Source: Limisphaera sp.
GTDB lineage: Bacteria; Verrucomicrobiota; Verrucomicrobiia; Limisphaerales; Limisphaeraceae
Reading direction: 5' to 3'
Assembly: GCA_025057755.1 (NCBI GenBank)
Contig: JANWVC010000013.1
Location: 124,001 to 188,000 of the forward strand
Length of the DNA stretch: 64,000 nt
Part shown: positions 12,383-21,261 of the stretch, one piece after another
How positions within the stretch are numbered: position 1 is the first letter of the stretch
Layout of the letters: the number at the start of each line of letters is the position of its first letter
The notes under the pieces: model-generated
The model's input: only the letters and a program-made list of their open reading frames with translations
Told to the model about the DNA's origin: nothing
Databases searched by the model: none
Translations under genes and position numbers: made by a program

Positions 12383-13363
12383 ATGAATCATACGACGCGG
12401 GTTTACGACAGCATTTTCGAGTTGCTTCCAGACGTAGAGAACCCGACGCCTCTGGTGCGGGTCCGTCGTCTCAACCCCTCCCCTACTTTTGAGCTATTTG
12501 CCAAATTGGAGTGGTACAATCCATTTGGGTCGGTCAAGGACCGCGCTGCCTGGGCCATGCTGCACGAGTTGGAACAGCGCGGGGAAGTCCACGCCCACCG
12601 AGGCATCGTGGAACCCACCAGTGGAAACACTGGACTCAGTTTGGCCGCCATGGCAGGGGCGCGCGGGTATCGCATGCGAGCCGTAGTCCCGAACCGAGTT
12701 CCCCTTGAAAAAAAGCTGCTTCTCAAAATCGTGGGCGCTGAGCTCGATGTGGTCAGTGATGAATTGTGCCCGGCACCGGGCCTCGGCGACGGTTCTATCA
12801 ACCTCGCCAAAACACATGCGCGGGCTCAAGCCGATCGTTACGCCATGCCCAACCAATACGAGAATCCCGCCAATGTGGAGGCACACTTCCGGACAACAGG
12901 ACCGGAAATCTGGCGCCAAACCGAAGGGCGGATCACCCATCTGTTTGTGTCCTTGGGCACGTGCGGCACGGTGACTGGCACAGGCCGTTTCTTACGCCAG
13001 CAAAATCGTCGCATTCGTATTATCGCCGTGCAACCGGGGCCTGGCCATGACGTACCCGGCTTGCGCAACCTCGATCAACTGGCGGTCTCCAAACTTTTTG
13101 ACCCCTCCTTGATTGATGAAATCCTTGAGATCGAGCCCGAACTGGCCTACACGCGCGCCTTGGAACTGTGCCGGCAAGAGGGTCTGTTAGCCGGCCCAAG
13201 CTCGGGCCTGATTCTTGAGGGAGCCCGGCGCATTATCCAACGGGACGGAAATGGCTTGGGAGTGATGATCTTTCCCGACAACGTATTCAAATACACAACC
13301 AACTTTCGCAAGCACGTGCGGGAATTGCAGGAAGGACTTGAATCACCTGCCTCCCGCGTTTGA
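12383..13363 (+). CDS. PLP-dependent cysteine synthase (CysM/OPS-sulfhydrylase-like)
   Basis: 326 residues, fold-type II PLP enzyme. Lys of GSVKDRAA forms the Schiff base, PTSGNTG binds substrate carboxylate, and GTCGTVTGTGRF is the phosphate-binding loop with Cys where most relatives have Gly or Thr. The block NQYENPANVEAHFRTTGPE and the tail FPDNVFKYT resemble the actinobacterial CysM group that uses O-phosphoserine and a sulfur-carrier protein, but O-acetylserine or cystathionine use cannot be excluded. It is followed after 33 bases by a sulfurtransferase, which supports a sulfur role. Confidence 0.88.
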   Translation: MNHTTRVYDSIFELLPDVENPTPLVRVRRLNPSPTFELFAKLEWYNPFGSVKDRAAWAMLHELEQRGEVHAHRGIVEPTSGNTGLSLAAMAGARGYRMRAVVPNRVPLEKKLLLKIVGAELDVVSDELCPAPGLGDGSINLAKTHARAQADRYAMPNQYENPANVEAHFRTTGPEIWRQTEGRITHLFVSLGTCGTVTGTGRFLRQQNRRIRIIAVQPGPGHDVPGLRNLDQLAVSKLFDPSLIDEILEIEPELAYTRALELCRQEGLLAGPSSGLILEGARRIIQRDGNGLGVMIFPDNVFKYTTNFRKHVRELQEGLESPASRV

Positions 13364-13396
13364 ACCAACGAATAGGCCCCAACCCTCAAAGGCAAC

Positions 13397-14254
13397 ATGA
13401 GCACGACCGAATCCTACGCCCAACCTGAGGTCCTGGTCAGCACCGACTGGGTCAAACAACACTTGCACCAGCCTGGTATCCGCATTGTCGAAATCGACGT
13501 GGACACCCAGGCCTACGAAGCCGGTCACATCCCTGGCGCTGTCGGATTCAATTGGCAAACACAACTGCAAGACCCTGTCCGACGGGACATCCTCAGCGCC
13601 GAAGGTTTTGAGCAGCTCATGCGACAGGCCGGCATCCGAAACGAGGACACCGTCATCCTGTACGGAGATCACAACAACTGGTTCGCCGCCTACGGGTTCT
13701 GGCTCTTTAAAATCTACGGTCACCGCGACGTGCGCTTGATGAACGGCGGCCGCGTCAAATGGCTGAATGAACCGGACAAACCGTTGACTACCGAAAAGCC
13801 GGTCTTTCCTCCCAGTAATTACAAGGTTCAATCCATGCACACTGAGCTTCGGGCACTCTTACCCCAAGTTTTCGAGGCTTCCCAAAAGGGTCACTACAAC
13901 CTGGTAGATGTGCGCAGCCCGGATGAATTCACTGGGAAGGTGATCGCGCCACCGGGCATGACGGAAACCGCCCAGCGCGGCGGACACATCCCGGGCGCTA
14001 AAAATATCCCGTGGAGCCAGGCCGTGAACCCGGATGGCACGTTCAAGTCTGCCGCCGAATTACGCGCCATTTATGTCGAACAAAAGGGCCTCGATCCAAG
14101 CAAGCCTACCATTGCCTACTGTCGCATCGGAGAACGATCAAGCCACACCTGGTTTGTACTAAAGTACCTGCTCGGATTCCCCGAGGTGCGGAATTACGAC
14201 GGCAGTTGGACGGAATACGGCAATCTAGTGGGCGCTCCCATCGAGAAACCCTGA
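13397..14254 (+). CDS. sseA: Thiosulfate/3-mercaptopyruvate sulfurtransferase (tandem rhodanese)
   Basis: 285 residues with two rhodanese domains. The C-terminal one carries the persulfide-forming cysteine Cys242 in YCRIGERSSHTW, the loop sequence of SseA/thiosulfate sulfurtransferases. The inactive N-terminal domain has EAGHIPGAVGFNW. It moves sulfane sulfur from thiosulfate or mercaptopyruvate to a thiol acceptor in the cytoplasm. It sits directly behind the cysteine synthase and probably shares its promoter at 12311. Confidence 0.93.
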   Translation: MSTTESYAQPEVLVSTDWVKQHLHQPGIRIVEIDVDTQAYEAGHIPGAVGFNWQTQLQDPVRRDILSAEGFEQLMRQAGIRNEDTVILYGDHNNWFAAYGFWLFKIYGHRDVRLMNGGRVKWLNEPDKPLTTEKPVFPPSNYKVQSMHTELRALLPQVFEASQKGHYNLVDVRSPDEFTGKVIAPPGMTETAQRGGHIPGAKNIPWSQAVNPDGTFKSAAELRAIYVEQKGLDPSKPTIAYCRIGERSSHTWFVLKYLLGFPEVRNYDGSWTEYGNLVGAPIEKP

Positions 14255-14466
14255 CACAGCCTTACTTTGCGGGTTTTATATATTTGGTCAGTTAAGAGCT
14301 GGTCTCCCAAGGGGCCCCGGCCCCGGCTCGCCCTGAGGGACGCTGTGTGCCCGGGCGAAAGACACGATGGGCCAGGCCCAAGGATAAAAGCCGATTGTCC
14401 CAGTCGCGTCGGGGTCTCCTGTTGTCCGCTTGATGCCGCATAACCGTACTGCACACTGGATCTGAC

Positions 14467-15141
14467 ATGGCAGAAAAACCATCCGTACATCAAGCGAAGC
14501 GCATCAATCAAATCTTGGCGGCCCTCCAACGCACATATTCAGACGCCCGATGCGAGCTGCAATACTCGAACCCGCTGGAGTTGCTCGTAGCCACCATCTT
14601 GTCCGCCCAATGCACTGATAAACGGGTGAATGAGGTCACCCGATCCCTGTTCCGCAAATACCGCACCGCTGAGGATTACGCCCAAGCCCCTTTGCGCGAA
14701 CTTGAGGCCGCCATTCGACCCACCGGGTTCTACCGCAACAAGGCTCGCAACATCCAAGCTTGCTGCCGCGCCTTGGTAGAACGTCACGGCGGACAGGTCC
14801 CTCAAACCATGGCAGAATTGACCGCACTCGACGGCGTTGGCCGAAAAACTGCCAATGTTGTGCTGGGCAACGCATTCGGCCTTAACGAAGGCATCGTGGT
14901 CGATACGCACGTCCGCCGCCTGGCCCAACGGCTCGGCCTCACCCAGCAAGATGACCCTGAAAAAATTGAGCAGGATCTCATGCGCCTTGTACCACGCAAT
15001 CTCTGGACCCAATTCGGCCACTGGTTGATCTGGCATGGCCGCCGCCGTTGCACGGCACGCAACCCAGATTGTGGGCACTGCGAACTTCGCTCCTGGTGCC
15101 CTGCCGCTTGGTGTCACGCCACTGCGCAACGTCCGTCGTGA
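14467..15141 (+). CDS. nth: Endonuclease III (DNA glycosylase/AP lyase)
   Basis: 224 residues. The helix-hairpin-helix LDGVGRKTAN contains catalytic Lys127; catalytic Asp146 lies in VVDTHVRRL. Four cysteines (195, 202, 205, 211) in the C-X6-C-X2-C-X5-C pattern bind the 4Fe-4S cluster. It removes oxidised pyrimidines in base excision repair. Its TGA overlaps the proposed GTG start of the next gene, suggesting coupling in an nth-lipM-prmC-murA run. Confidence 0.97.
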   Translation: MAEKPSVHQAKRINQILAALQRTYSDARCELQYSNPLELLVATILSAQCTDKRVNEVTRSLFRKYRTAEDYAQAPLRELEAAIRPTGFYRNKARNIQACCRALVERHGGQVPQTMAELTALDGVGRKTANVVLGNAFGLNEGIVVDTHVRRLAQRLGLTQQDDPEKIEQDLMRLVPRNLWTQFGHWLIWHGRRRCTARNPDCGHCELRSWCPAAWCHATAQRPS

Positions 15142-15953
15142 ACGCTTTGCCGCCACATCCGCAGTCGGAGCCCGGAGCTCAAACTCCGCTGAACTTGGCC
15201 GATCCGATGGAAATCTGGCCATCACAACTTCCCCCAGGCCACCCGAAACCAGCATACCAGCATGAAGAAACCGAACCTTGGTGGATCTGGGAGTGTCCAG
15301 CCCAATCGGCCGCGCAAAACATGGCATGGGATGAAGCCTTGCTACGGAGCATGCCCCAACTCCGTCAACCCGTTCTGCGTCTGTACAGTTGGTCCGAGCC
15401 GGCCGCCTCGTTCGGATACTTCCAACATTACGAAGAGGTAGCTCGCACCACGCCGTTCCGACCGCTCGTTCGACGGCCCACCGGAGGTGGCCTCGTGCCA
15501 CATGCCGCAGACTGGACATACGCGCTGGTCATTCCCGCTGGTCACGACTGGCACAAGCTTCGAGCCGAAGCCAGCTACCTGCGCCTGCATCGGTGGCTGC
15601 AAGCAGCCTTTGAACTGATGGGCATCCCCACCAACCTCGCCCCTGAAGCGCGACACCAAAAACCCGGTTGCTGCTTCGAAGGCTACGAACGCCATGACCT
15701 GCTCTGGCACGGTCACAAAATCGCGGGCGCTGCCCAAAGACGCACACGAGAAGGTCTTCTCATTCAGGGATCCATCCAGCCGCCCGTCACAGCCTGGAAT
15801 CGACACGCATGGCATCGAGCTCTTTCTGCTACAGCCTCTCAACTCTGGCCAATCCGATGGCAGACCTTCGAGCCGCCTGATTTCGTGCAACGTCTCATGC
15901 AAGAATTGGTCGCGGTCAAATACGGCCGAGTCGAGTATCACCGCCAGCGTTGA
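15138..15953 (+). CDS. Lipoate-protein ligase A / octanoyltransferase LipM family protein
   Basis: About 271 residues from a GTG at 15138 that overlaps the nth stop (GTGA); an ATG at 15207 is the alternative. The family signature RRPTGGGLVPH, the lysine motif GHKIAGAAQRR and the following QGSI are all present. A Cys-Phe pair (GCCFEG) stands where LipM octanoyltransferases have their catalytic cysteine, so transfer of octanoate from acyl carrier protein to lipoyl domains is at least as likely as ATP-dependent lipoate ligation. No other lipoate gene is in the window. Confidence 0.85.
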   Translation: MNALPPHPQSEPGAQTPLNLADPMEIWPSQLPPGHPKPAYQHEETEPWWIWECPAQSAAQNMAWDEALLRSMPQLRQPVLRLYSWSEPAASFGYFQHYEEVARTTPFRPLVRRPTGGGLVPHAADWTYALVIPAGHDWHKLRAEASYLRLHRWLQAAFELMGIPTNLAPEARHQKPGCCFEGYERHDLLWHGHKIAGAAQRRTREGLLIQGSIQPPVTAWNRHAWHRALSATASQLWPIRWQTFEPPDFVQRLMQELVAVKYGRVEYHRQR

Positions 15954-16034
15954 TCTCACAGCCTCTTGCACACGATCTCGTCGCCGAATACGAACTGTGG
16001 AATCCCATTTCCCCACGTGGCATCCTTGCCTACC

Positions 16035-16886
16035 GTGACCGTACTGGAGGCCATTCAACGGAGTACAGATTTCCTCGCGCGTAAAGGCGTAGATTCGCCC
16101 CGTTTGCAAGCCGAACTCCTACTGGCTCACGTCTTGCAAAAACCACGCCTGAAACTTTACCTCGAATTCGACCGTAAACTCACGGAAAACGAGATCAATC
16201 ACTTGCGTGATCTCGTCCGTCGCCGCGGCCTGCGCGAACCGTTGCAATACATCATCGGCCGCGCCGCCTTTTGCGGGCGGGACCTTTTGGTCAACCGACA
16301 CGTGTTCATCCCCCGACCCGAGACCGAGCAACTCGCCGAACTCGGCTGGTCACGGCTGCTGCAATGCCCCGCCCCGCGTCTGGCCCTCGACATCGGCACT
16401 GGCAGCGGTTGCATCGCCATCGCCCTTGTCGAACACTGCCCCGAAACACGATGCATCGCTACGGACCGCTCAGCCGAGGCGTTAGAGGTGGCCCGTTATA
16501 ACGTCTGCGAGGCCGGGCTCACCGACCGGATTGACTTGGTGCTTGGCGATCGACTTACCGCCGTGCCGCCCCAGCCTCGGTTCGACCTGATCATCAGCAA
16601 TCCACCTTACATTCCCACTGCCCAACTGGCTTCCCTCCAGCCCGAGATTCGGCTTCATGAACCTGTGTTAGCCTTGGACGGTGGGCCCGATGGTTTGGAT
16701 GCATTCCGATGGTTGGCCGCGGAAGCACGGGCCCGAATCCGCCCCAATGGCACGCTCCTCCTCGAATGCGGGGACGAGCAGACTGAAACCGTGGCCGACC
16801 TGCTCACTCAGCACAACTGGATTGTCGCCCACATTCACCCCGACTACACTCATCGTCCCCGGTTCGTAGAGGCGCGGCCTAAGTAA
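16035..16886 (+). CDS. prmC: Peptide chain release factor N5-glutamine methyltransferase
   Basis: 283 residues from a GTG at 16035, where the protein opens TVLEAIQRST as PrmC proteins do; the ATG at 15966 would add 23 residues unlike the family. The N-terminal helical domain is followed by the SAM-binding motif DIGTGSGCIAIAL and the glutamine-binding NPPY motif (ISNPPYIP). It methylates the Gln of the GGQ motif in RF1/RF2 at the ribosome. murA begins 50 bases downstream. Confidence 0.95.
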   Translation: MTVLEAIQRSTDFLARKGVDSPRLQAELLLAHVLQKPRLKLYLEFDRKLTENEINHLRDLVRRRGLREPLQYIIGRAAFCGRDLLVNRHVFIPRPETEQLAELGWSRLLQCPAPRLALDIGTGSGCIAIALVEHCPETRCIATDRSAEALEVARYNVCEAGLTDRIDLVLGDRLTAVPPQPRFDLIISNPPYIPTAQLASLQPEIRLHEPVLALDGGPDGLDAFRWLAAEARARIRPNGTLLLECGDEQTETVADLLTQHNWIVAHIHPDYTHRPRFVEARPK

Positions 16887-16936
16887 GGCCGCCCCAAACA
16901 CAACCAGGGCCAACTCACACCCGGCAAAACCATTGC

Positions 16937-18199
16937 ATGGATACCTTGATCATTAAAGGCGGCATGCCCCTGCACGGGGAAGTCACTATCAGCGGCGCCA
17001 AAAACGCCGCTCTACCCATCATGGCTGCCGCTTTGCTCACCCCCGAACCCTGTACCATCCATCGCGTGCCCAACCTCACCGACGTCCGTTTCATGGCCCA
17101 AATCCTAACCTGGCTCGGCGCCAAAGTGTCCTTCGAAGGCGACACGCTCCGGATTGAGGCACGCAAAGTCCAGGGCATCGGCGATTATGACCTCGTCCGA
17201 AAAATGCGCGCCTCAATCTGCATCATGGGGCCCTTGCTGGCACGGCTGAAAAGTGCCACGGTCTCCCTCCCCGGCGGCTGCGTCATCGGCGCGCGCCCCA
17301 TCAATTTGCACCTGAAAGGCTTCGAAGCCCTCGGCGCCCGGGTCAATATCGATGGCGGATACGTTCACGCGCGTGCCCGAAAACTGGTAGGCACAGAAAT
17401 CTTCCTCGGCGGCCGCGCCGGATCCACCGTCCTCGGCACTGCCAACGTGATGATGGCCGCTACGCTGGCCGAAGGCACCACCATTATCCAAAGCGCCGCT
17501 TGTGAACCAGAGATCGTGGATCTGGCCAATTTCCTAAACGCCATGGGCGCCCGCATCGTCGGCGCCGGCAGCCCTACCATCACCATCCATGGCGTCAAAG
17601 AACTTCATGGGGCTGAACATGAGATCATCCCCGACCGCATTGAAACTGCTACCTACGCCATCGCTGCAGCCGCCACCGACGGAGAAATCACGATCCGTGG
17701 ATCCAACCCGGGTCATCTCACAGCAGTCATCGACAAGCTCACAGAAGCCGGAGTCAGAATCGAACGGCGTGGCCCCGATCTAAAAGTGCGGCGCGGCGGC
17801 CGGCTTAAACCCGTGGACGTTACCACGCTGCCCTACGCCGGTTTCCCCACCGATGCCCAGGCCCAAATGATGGCGCTGCTCACGCTCGCACCGGGCATCA
17901 GCATCATCACTGAGCGCATTTTCGAATCCAGGTTTATGCACGTTAGCGAGCTGGCCCGACTTGGCGCCGACATCGAACTCGAAGGTCCCAGCGCCATCGT
18001 CAAAGGCGGCCGACCCCTCAGTGGTGCCCCCGTCATGGCCAGTGACCTTCGCGCTTCCGCCGCTCTTGTAATCGCCGGCCTGGCAGCCAAGGGCACCACC
18101 CGCGTTCTTCGTGTCTACCACATCGACCGCGGGTACGAGAACATCGATGGCAAACTCCGCGCTCTGGGCGCCCGAATTGAACGTGTGTCGGAAAGTTAA
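16937..18199 (+). CDS. murA: UDP-N-acetylglucosamine 1-carboxyvinyltransferase
   Basis: 420 residues, standard length. Lys22-Asn23 (SGAKNAALP) and catalytic Cys115 (LPGGCVIGARP) match E. coli numbering; Cys115 is the fosfomycin target, so no intrinsic Asp-type resistance is predicted. It transfers enolpyruvate from PEP to UDP-GlcNAc, the first committed step of peptidoglycan synthesis. It is the last gene of the nth-lipM-prmC-murA run and is followed by tRNA-Arg. Confidence 0.98.
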   Translation: MDTLIIKGGMPLHGEVTISGAKNAALPIMAAALLTPEPCTIHRVPNLTDVRFMAQILTWLGAKVSFEGDTLRIEARKVQGIGDYDLVRKMRASICIMGPLLARLKSATVSLPGGCVIGARPINLHLKGFEALGARVNIDGGYVHARARKLVGTEIFLGGRAGSTVLGTANVMMAATLAEGTTIIQSAACEPEIVDLANFLNAMGARIVGAGSPTITIHGVKELHGAEHEIIPDRIETATYAIAAAATDGEITIRGSNPGHLTAVIDKLTEAGVRIERRGPDLKVRRGGRLKPVDVTTLPYAGFPTDAQAQMMALLTLAPGISIITERIFESRFMHVSELARLGADIELEGPSAIVKGGRPLSGAPVMASDLRASAALVIAGLAAKGTTRVLRVYHIDRGYENIDGKLRALGARIERVSES

Positions 18200-18335
18200 G
18201 CTCGTGCCCCTTCTCATGCGCATGGCGTTCAGAAGCCCGTAACAGGTCAGCCTACTACTTTTTCAACCCGTCGACCCAGGATTTACGGAACTGCCCATCT
18301 CCGCTAATCTCTTGTTGGGTTACCCGCAGAATGGT

Positions 18336-18411
18336 GCCCCCATAGCTCAAATGGATAGAGCAGCGGTTTCCTAAACCGCGGATCCCTGTTCGATTCAGGG
18401 TGGGGGTACCA
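18336..18411 (+). tRNA. tRNA-Arg (anticodon CCT)
   Basis: 76 bases forming a full cloverleaf: a 7-bp acceptor stem GCCCCCA/TGGGGGT (first pair G-T), D stem GCTC/GAGC, anticodon stem GCGGT/ACCGC with loop TTCCTAA (anticodon CCT, reads AGG), T stem CCCTG/CAGGG with loop TTCGATT. The discriminator base is A, and CCA is encoded (18409-18411). Confidence 0.97.
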
Positions 18412-18872
18412 AACCTTTTTGTTATCGTTTCGCCGCCGCAAGCCTAAGTGCCCGCTCACCGGGGTCGCTGTGCTTCGGGTTACTGCCCAGCCCTGATACC
18501 AATTCCGAATCCTACGCCTTACACAGACCCAAGAGAACCGGTGCCCCATCCCGCCAGAGAATCCTTTCGAACGGAGACTCACATGGAGCGCCGGGTATGC
18601 GACACCCAGCCTCGTTCTCGATTGCCCGACTAAAATCTCAGGGGAATGCCCCCACGAAGCCCCTCCTAACTTCGATCGACCCACGCCTTGCAAGCCGTTG
18701 AATCAACCTAAATCCCCGCATGAGGATTGCACCACAACCGGATCCATGGCGGTATGCAGCAGCCCCATCCCCCTGGTGCAGGGCCACGGCTTCCTCCGCG
18801 CTTTCTGCCAAACCCACTTTTCAGGGAGCCCCGCTCAAGAAAGCCCAAAGCATTCGAACCAGGTGAATGGAT
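18412..18872. other. Gap after tRNA-Arg without a recognisable gene
   Basis: About 460 bases. A minus-strand open frame spans the tRNA, but it is the well-known spurious antisense-tRNA ORF. Nothing else here has family features. Confidence 0.5.
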
Positions 18873-19400
18873 CGGCGCAGAATCCACACGCCACCCACCC
18901 CGCAATTCTCCTAACGCAAAACCAGTAGCCTCATCGTGCGGATAAACCTTTTGAATGATTGCCATCAACCCAGCCGAAATTCCGTGCCCGGCTTCCCATA
19001 ACACATCAGACACAACGCGTTCGGAATCACAATCGGGACGTAAACTGAAACTGATCTGTTCGCATGGAGCACCACCACAGGCCCGGGCGAGCGCTGCGCC
19101 CGTACCTCTGCTTGAAACCTTTCCAACAACCGTTGCTCTTCTTCAGTGGCTCGATTTGCCGGGTTGCGCGGCTTGTGCGTGATCCGCTTGAGGTTCCACA
19201 CCGTGTTTCTCTGCCAACTTCCGGGTAATGGGCAACGCCTTCTCGGAACAATAAGGCAGCGCTGCGCTCAAACCTGACTTTGTGATGGCCGCCAGCAAAT
19301 TGAAACTCAGCTCCATAAATCTCTGCTGTGCAACGGCCACCGCCCGGTGTTGCAAGGCGTCCACAAGATTCGTCTTGCCAAAGCGCGCCAATTCATCCGC
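18873..19400 (-). pseudogene. DUF3365 (Tll0287-like) haem-binding protein, frameshifted
   Basis: Three reading frames join into one DUF3365 domain. The first part (19400 to about 19197) has NLLAAITKSGLSAALPYC and KLAEKHG. The second (about 19197-18982) has THKPRNPAN and CLMCYGKPG. The third has AIIQKVYPHDEATGFALG and LRGGW. Removing one G near 19197 gives HGVNLKRITHKPRNP, and adding one A near 18982 gives PGTEISAGLMA, so each break is a single-base indel. The c-type haem motif CxxCH has become CLMCY, losing the haem-ligand His by a CAT-to-TAT change. Family members are periplasmic haem or sensor-type proteins. The N-terminal signal region cannot be traced with confidence. Confidence 0.82.
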
Positions 19401-19881
19401 AACGGCAATTCGATCGTAAACGGGCGCCCACATGATAACGAACCCAATCTCCACCGCCACCCACCCTGAGTCGCACCCAGAGGCTCAACACGACTGACAA
19501 TGTCGCCACTTACAGCCCGACGAAAACTTCGCCCCACGACATCGCTGGGGCATCGCACCAGTCTCGACTCCTTTCAAAGACCTCGTCGCCGCCCGACTTT
19601 ATTCCATGGCACGGCCTGCTCCTTAAACAGACCACAGCCCCACCACCCTCGATTCGCCATTTTTCCACGCCCGGCTGTTTCACACACCGCGCAACTTGAC
19701 CACAATACGCCCGCACCAGGTTCAAGCCCAAACCTTCAACCCAACAAATGATCGGGCTGCAGCCTCAACGGCCGGCAGCCGTTTGCAACAAAACCCCGCT
19801 CCCTCTGCTCCAGCCCCCGGCCTCATCTGGGCCCACCGCTGAACAGATGTTTAAACCTTTCTTGGGTGCCTGAGATCCGGA
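19401..19881. other. Gap between DUF3365 pseudogene and MFS gene
   Basis: 480 bases. It may include the decayed N-terminus of the DUF3365 protein, but no frame shows a clear signal peptide. I see no other gene or RNA. Confidence 0.4.
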
Positions 19882-21249
19882 TCAATCCTCCGGCAAGGGA
19901 CGGCCCTTTGTCTCCGGCGCCCAGATCAATGCAACAATCCCGATCACATACACGCTGCACATGATCACCGCCGCCACTCGGAACGGTTCCGCCACACCGT
20001 GTGCGCCAAGACTCGCGCTCAACTGCCCCAACACCATCGGCGCGGGTGCAGCCAGATATCGAACTGTATTGTAACAAAAGCCCACGCCCGTGCCCCGCAA
20101 CCGCGTGGGAAACAATTCCGGGAAGTAAATCGAATAACCTGCAAAAACAGCCAGTTGCGCAAACCCCATCATGGGCAGCATCCAGTAAGCATCCGTCGCA
20201 GATCGGAGATTCAGAAAAACGAACGCCGTCGTAATCAAGCAGAGCATAAAGGCCAAGAAAAATGCCAATCGACGGCTCAACCAGGCGGCCACGACTGTAA
20301 AAGCCGTCATCCCCGCAAAGGCACCCAGATCCTGGAAAAAGGTCCCCCAACCCCGGACGGTGTCCACCGTGGACTGGGGCGCGCCTCTCAACGCCGTGGA
20401 GATCAATTCCGGCGAGAAAAACCCAATCCCCCACAGACCCACCATTCCGGAAACACCCAACAATAGACCAATGATTGCGCGCCGGCGCCAACGCGAATGC
20501 CCGAATAAGTCGCGGATGGACCCCACCTTCCGTTCTCCAACCCCGCTTCGCGCCAGCTCGCGCGCCCGTTTCCACGCCTCCGGCTCCCGCAACACCAACA
20601 ACATGGGCGCCGCAAGTAATGCCGGTAGAATCCCTACAAAAAACAACACACGCCAACCGCTCCAATCCCCCCAGAAATGCGTCGCCCCCGGCTGAATCCA
20701 CAAACTGATCAGCGAACCCATCATGTTCCCCACCGCTGACAATGCCTGCAACGTCCCCAGCGCCACCGCGCGTACCCGTCCCGGAACACTCTCCGCCACC
20801 AACGTCGTGGCCGCCCCGAACATGCCGCCTACCCCCAAGCCCACCAAAAACCGATAAATCGTAAAGTCCACCCAGCTCTGCGCTAGTCCGCATAACCCGG
20901 TGAAACCGGAATACACCATCAACGTAGCCACCATAGTCTTGACCCGTCCCCACTTGTCACTCAGCATTCCAAAAAGGATTCCCCCGGTGGCCCAACCCAG
21001 AATCATCGAGGTCGTCGCATATCCAATGTATTTCTTTACAATCTCAGCAGCCGTTTCCGGCCCCAGCAACTCTTTAAGGGCTGATTCCCGCGCCAGCACG
21101 AACAGACGCTGATCCATGCAATCAAACAACCACCCGGCCGACGCAATGATGACGACCAACCAATGATACCAGGTAACCGGTTCCCCCGTGGAGGATTTGT
21201 CCTGCGATGCGAGCGACGCCGAAACCTGCATGAGCCGCATCGTCCGCAA
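19882..21249 (-). CDS. MFS transporter, sugar/organic-acid type
   Basis: 455 residues with about 12 membrane segments and a cytoplasmic loop around residues 225-250. The loop 2-3 motif GMLSDKWGRVKTM, FLVGLGVGGMFGA in helix 4, YFPELFPTRLRGTG and the terminal PETKGRPLPED are hallmarks of the sugar-porter/AAHS-like part of the superfamily. The substrate is not predictable. The start at 21249 leaves a polar N-terminus of about 28 residues. It diverges from the HAD-UbiA gene with only 12 bases between starts, so the promoters must overlap the coding ends. Confidence 0.85.
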   Translation of the reverse strand: MRTMRLMQVSASLASQDKSSTGEPVTWYHWLVVIIASAGWLFDCMDQRLFVLARESALKELLGPETAAEIVKKYIGYATTSMILGWATGGILFGMLSDKWGRVKTMVATLMVYSGFTGLCGLAQSWVDFTIYRFLVGLGVGGMFGAATTLVAESVPGRVRAVALGTLQALSAVGNMMGSLISLWIQPGATHFWGDWSGWRVLFFVGILPALLAAPMLLVLREPEAWKRARELARSGVGERKVGSIRDLFGHSRWRRRAIIGLLLGVSGMVGLWGIGFFSPELISTALRGAPQSTVDTVRGWGTFFQDLGAFAGMTAFTVVAAWLSRRLAFFLAFMLCLITTAFVFLNLRSATDAYWMLPMMGFAQLAVFAGYSIYFPELFPTRLRGTGVGFCYNTVRYLAAPAPMVLGQLSASLGAHGVAEPFRVAAVIMCSVYVIGIVALIWAPETKGRPLPED

Positions 21250-21261
21250 GCGCCCATCGGG

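Noticed and set aside
14539-15519. Minus-strand frame of 326 codons
   Set aside because: Lies opposite nth and the lipM/lplA gene, both well supported.
18304-18693. Minus-strand open frame of 129 codons
   Set aside because: It runs antisense through tRNA-Arg; the translated PHPESNRDPRFRKPLLYP string is a familiar artefact of antisense tRNA genes.
19823-20953. Minus-strand Gly/Arg-rich frame of 376 codons
   Set aside because: It is a shifted frame of the MFS gene 19882-21249, whose own frame has 12 helices and MFS motifs.
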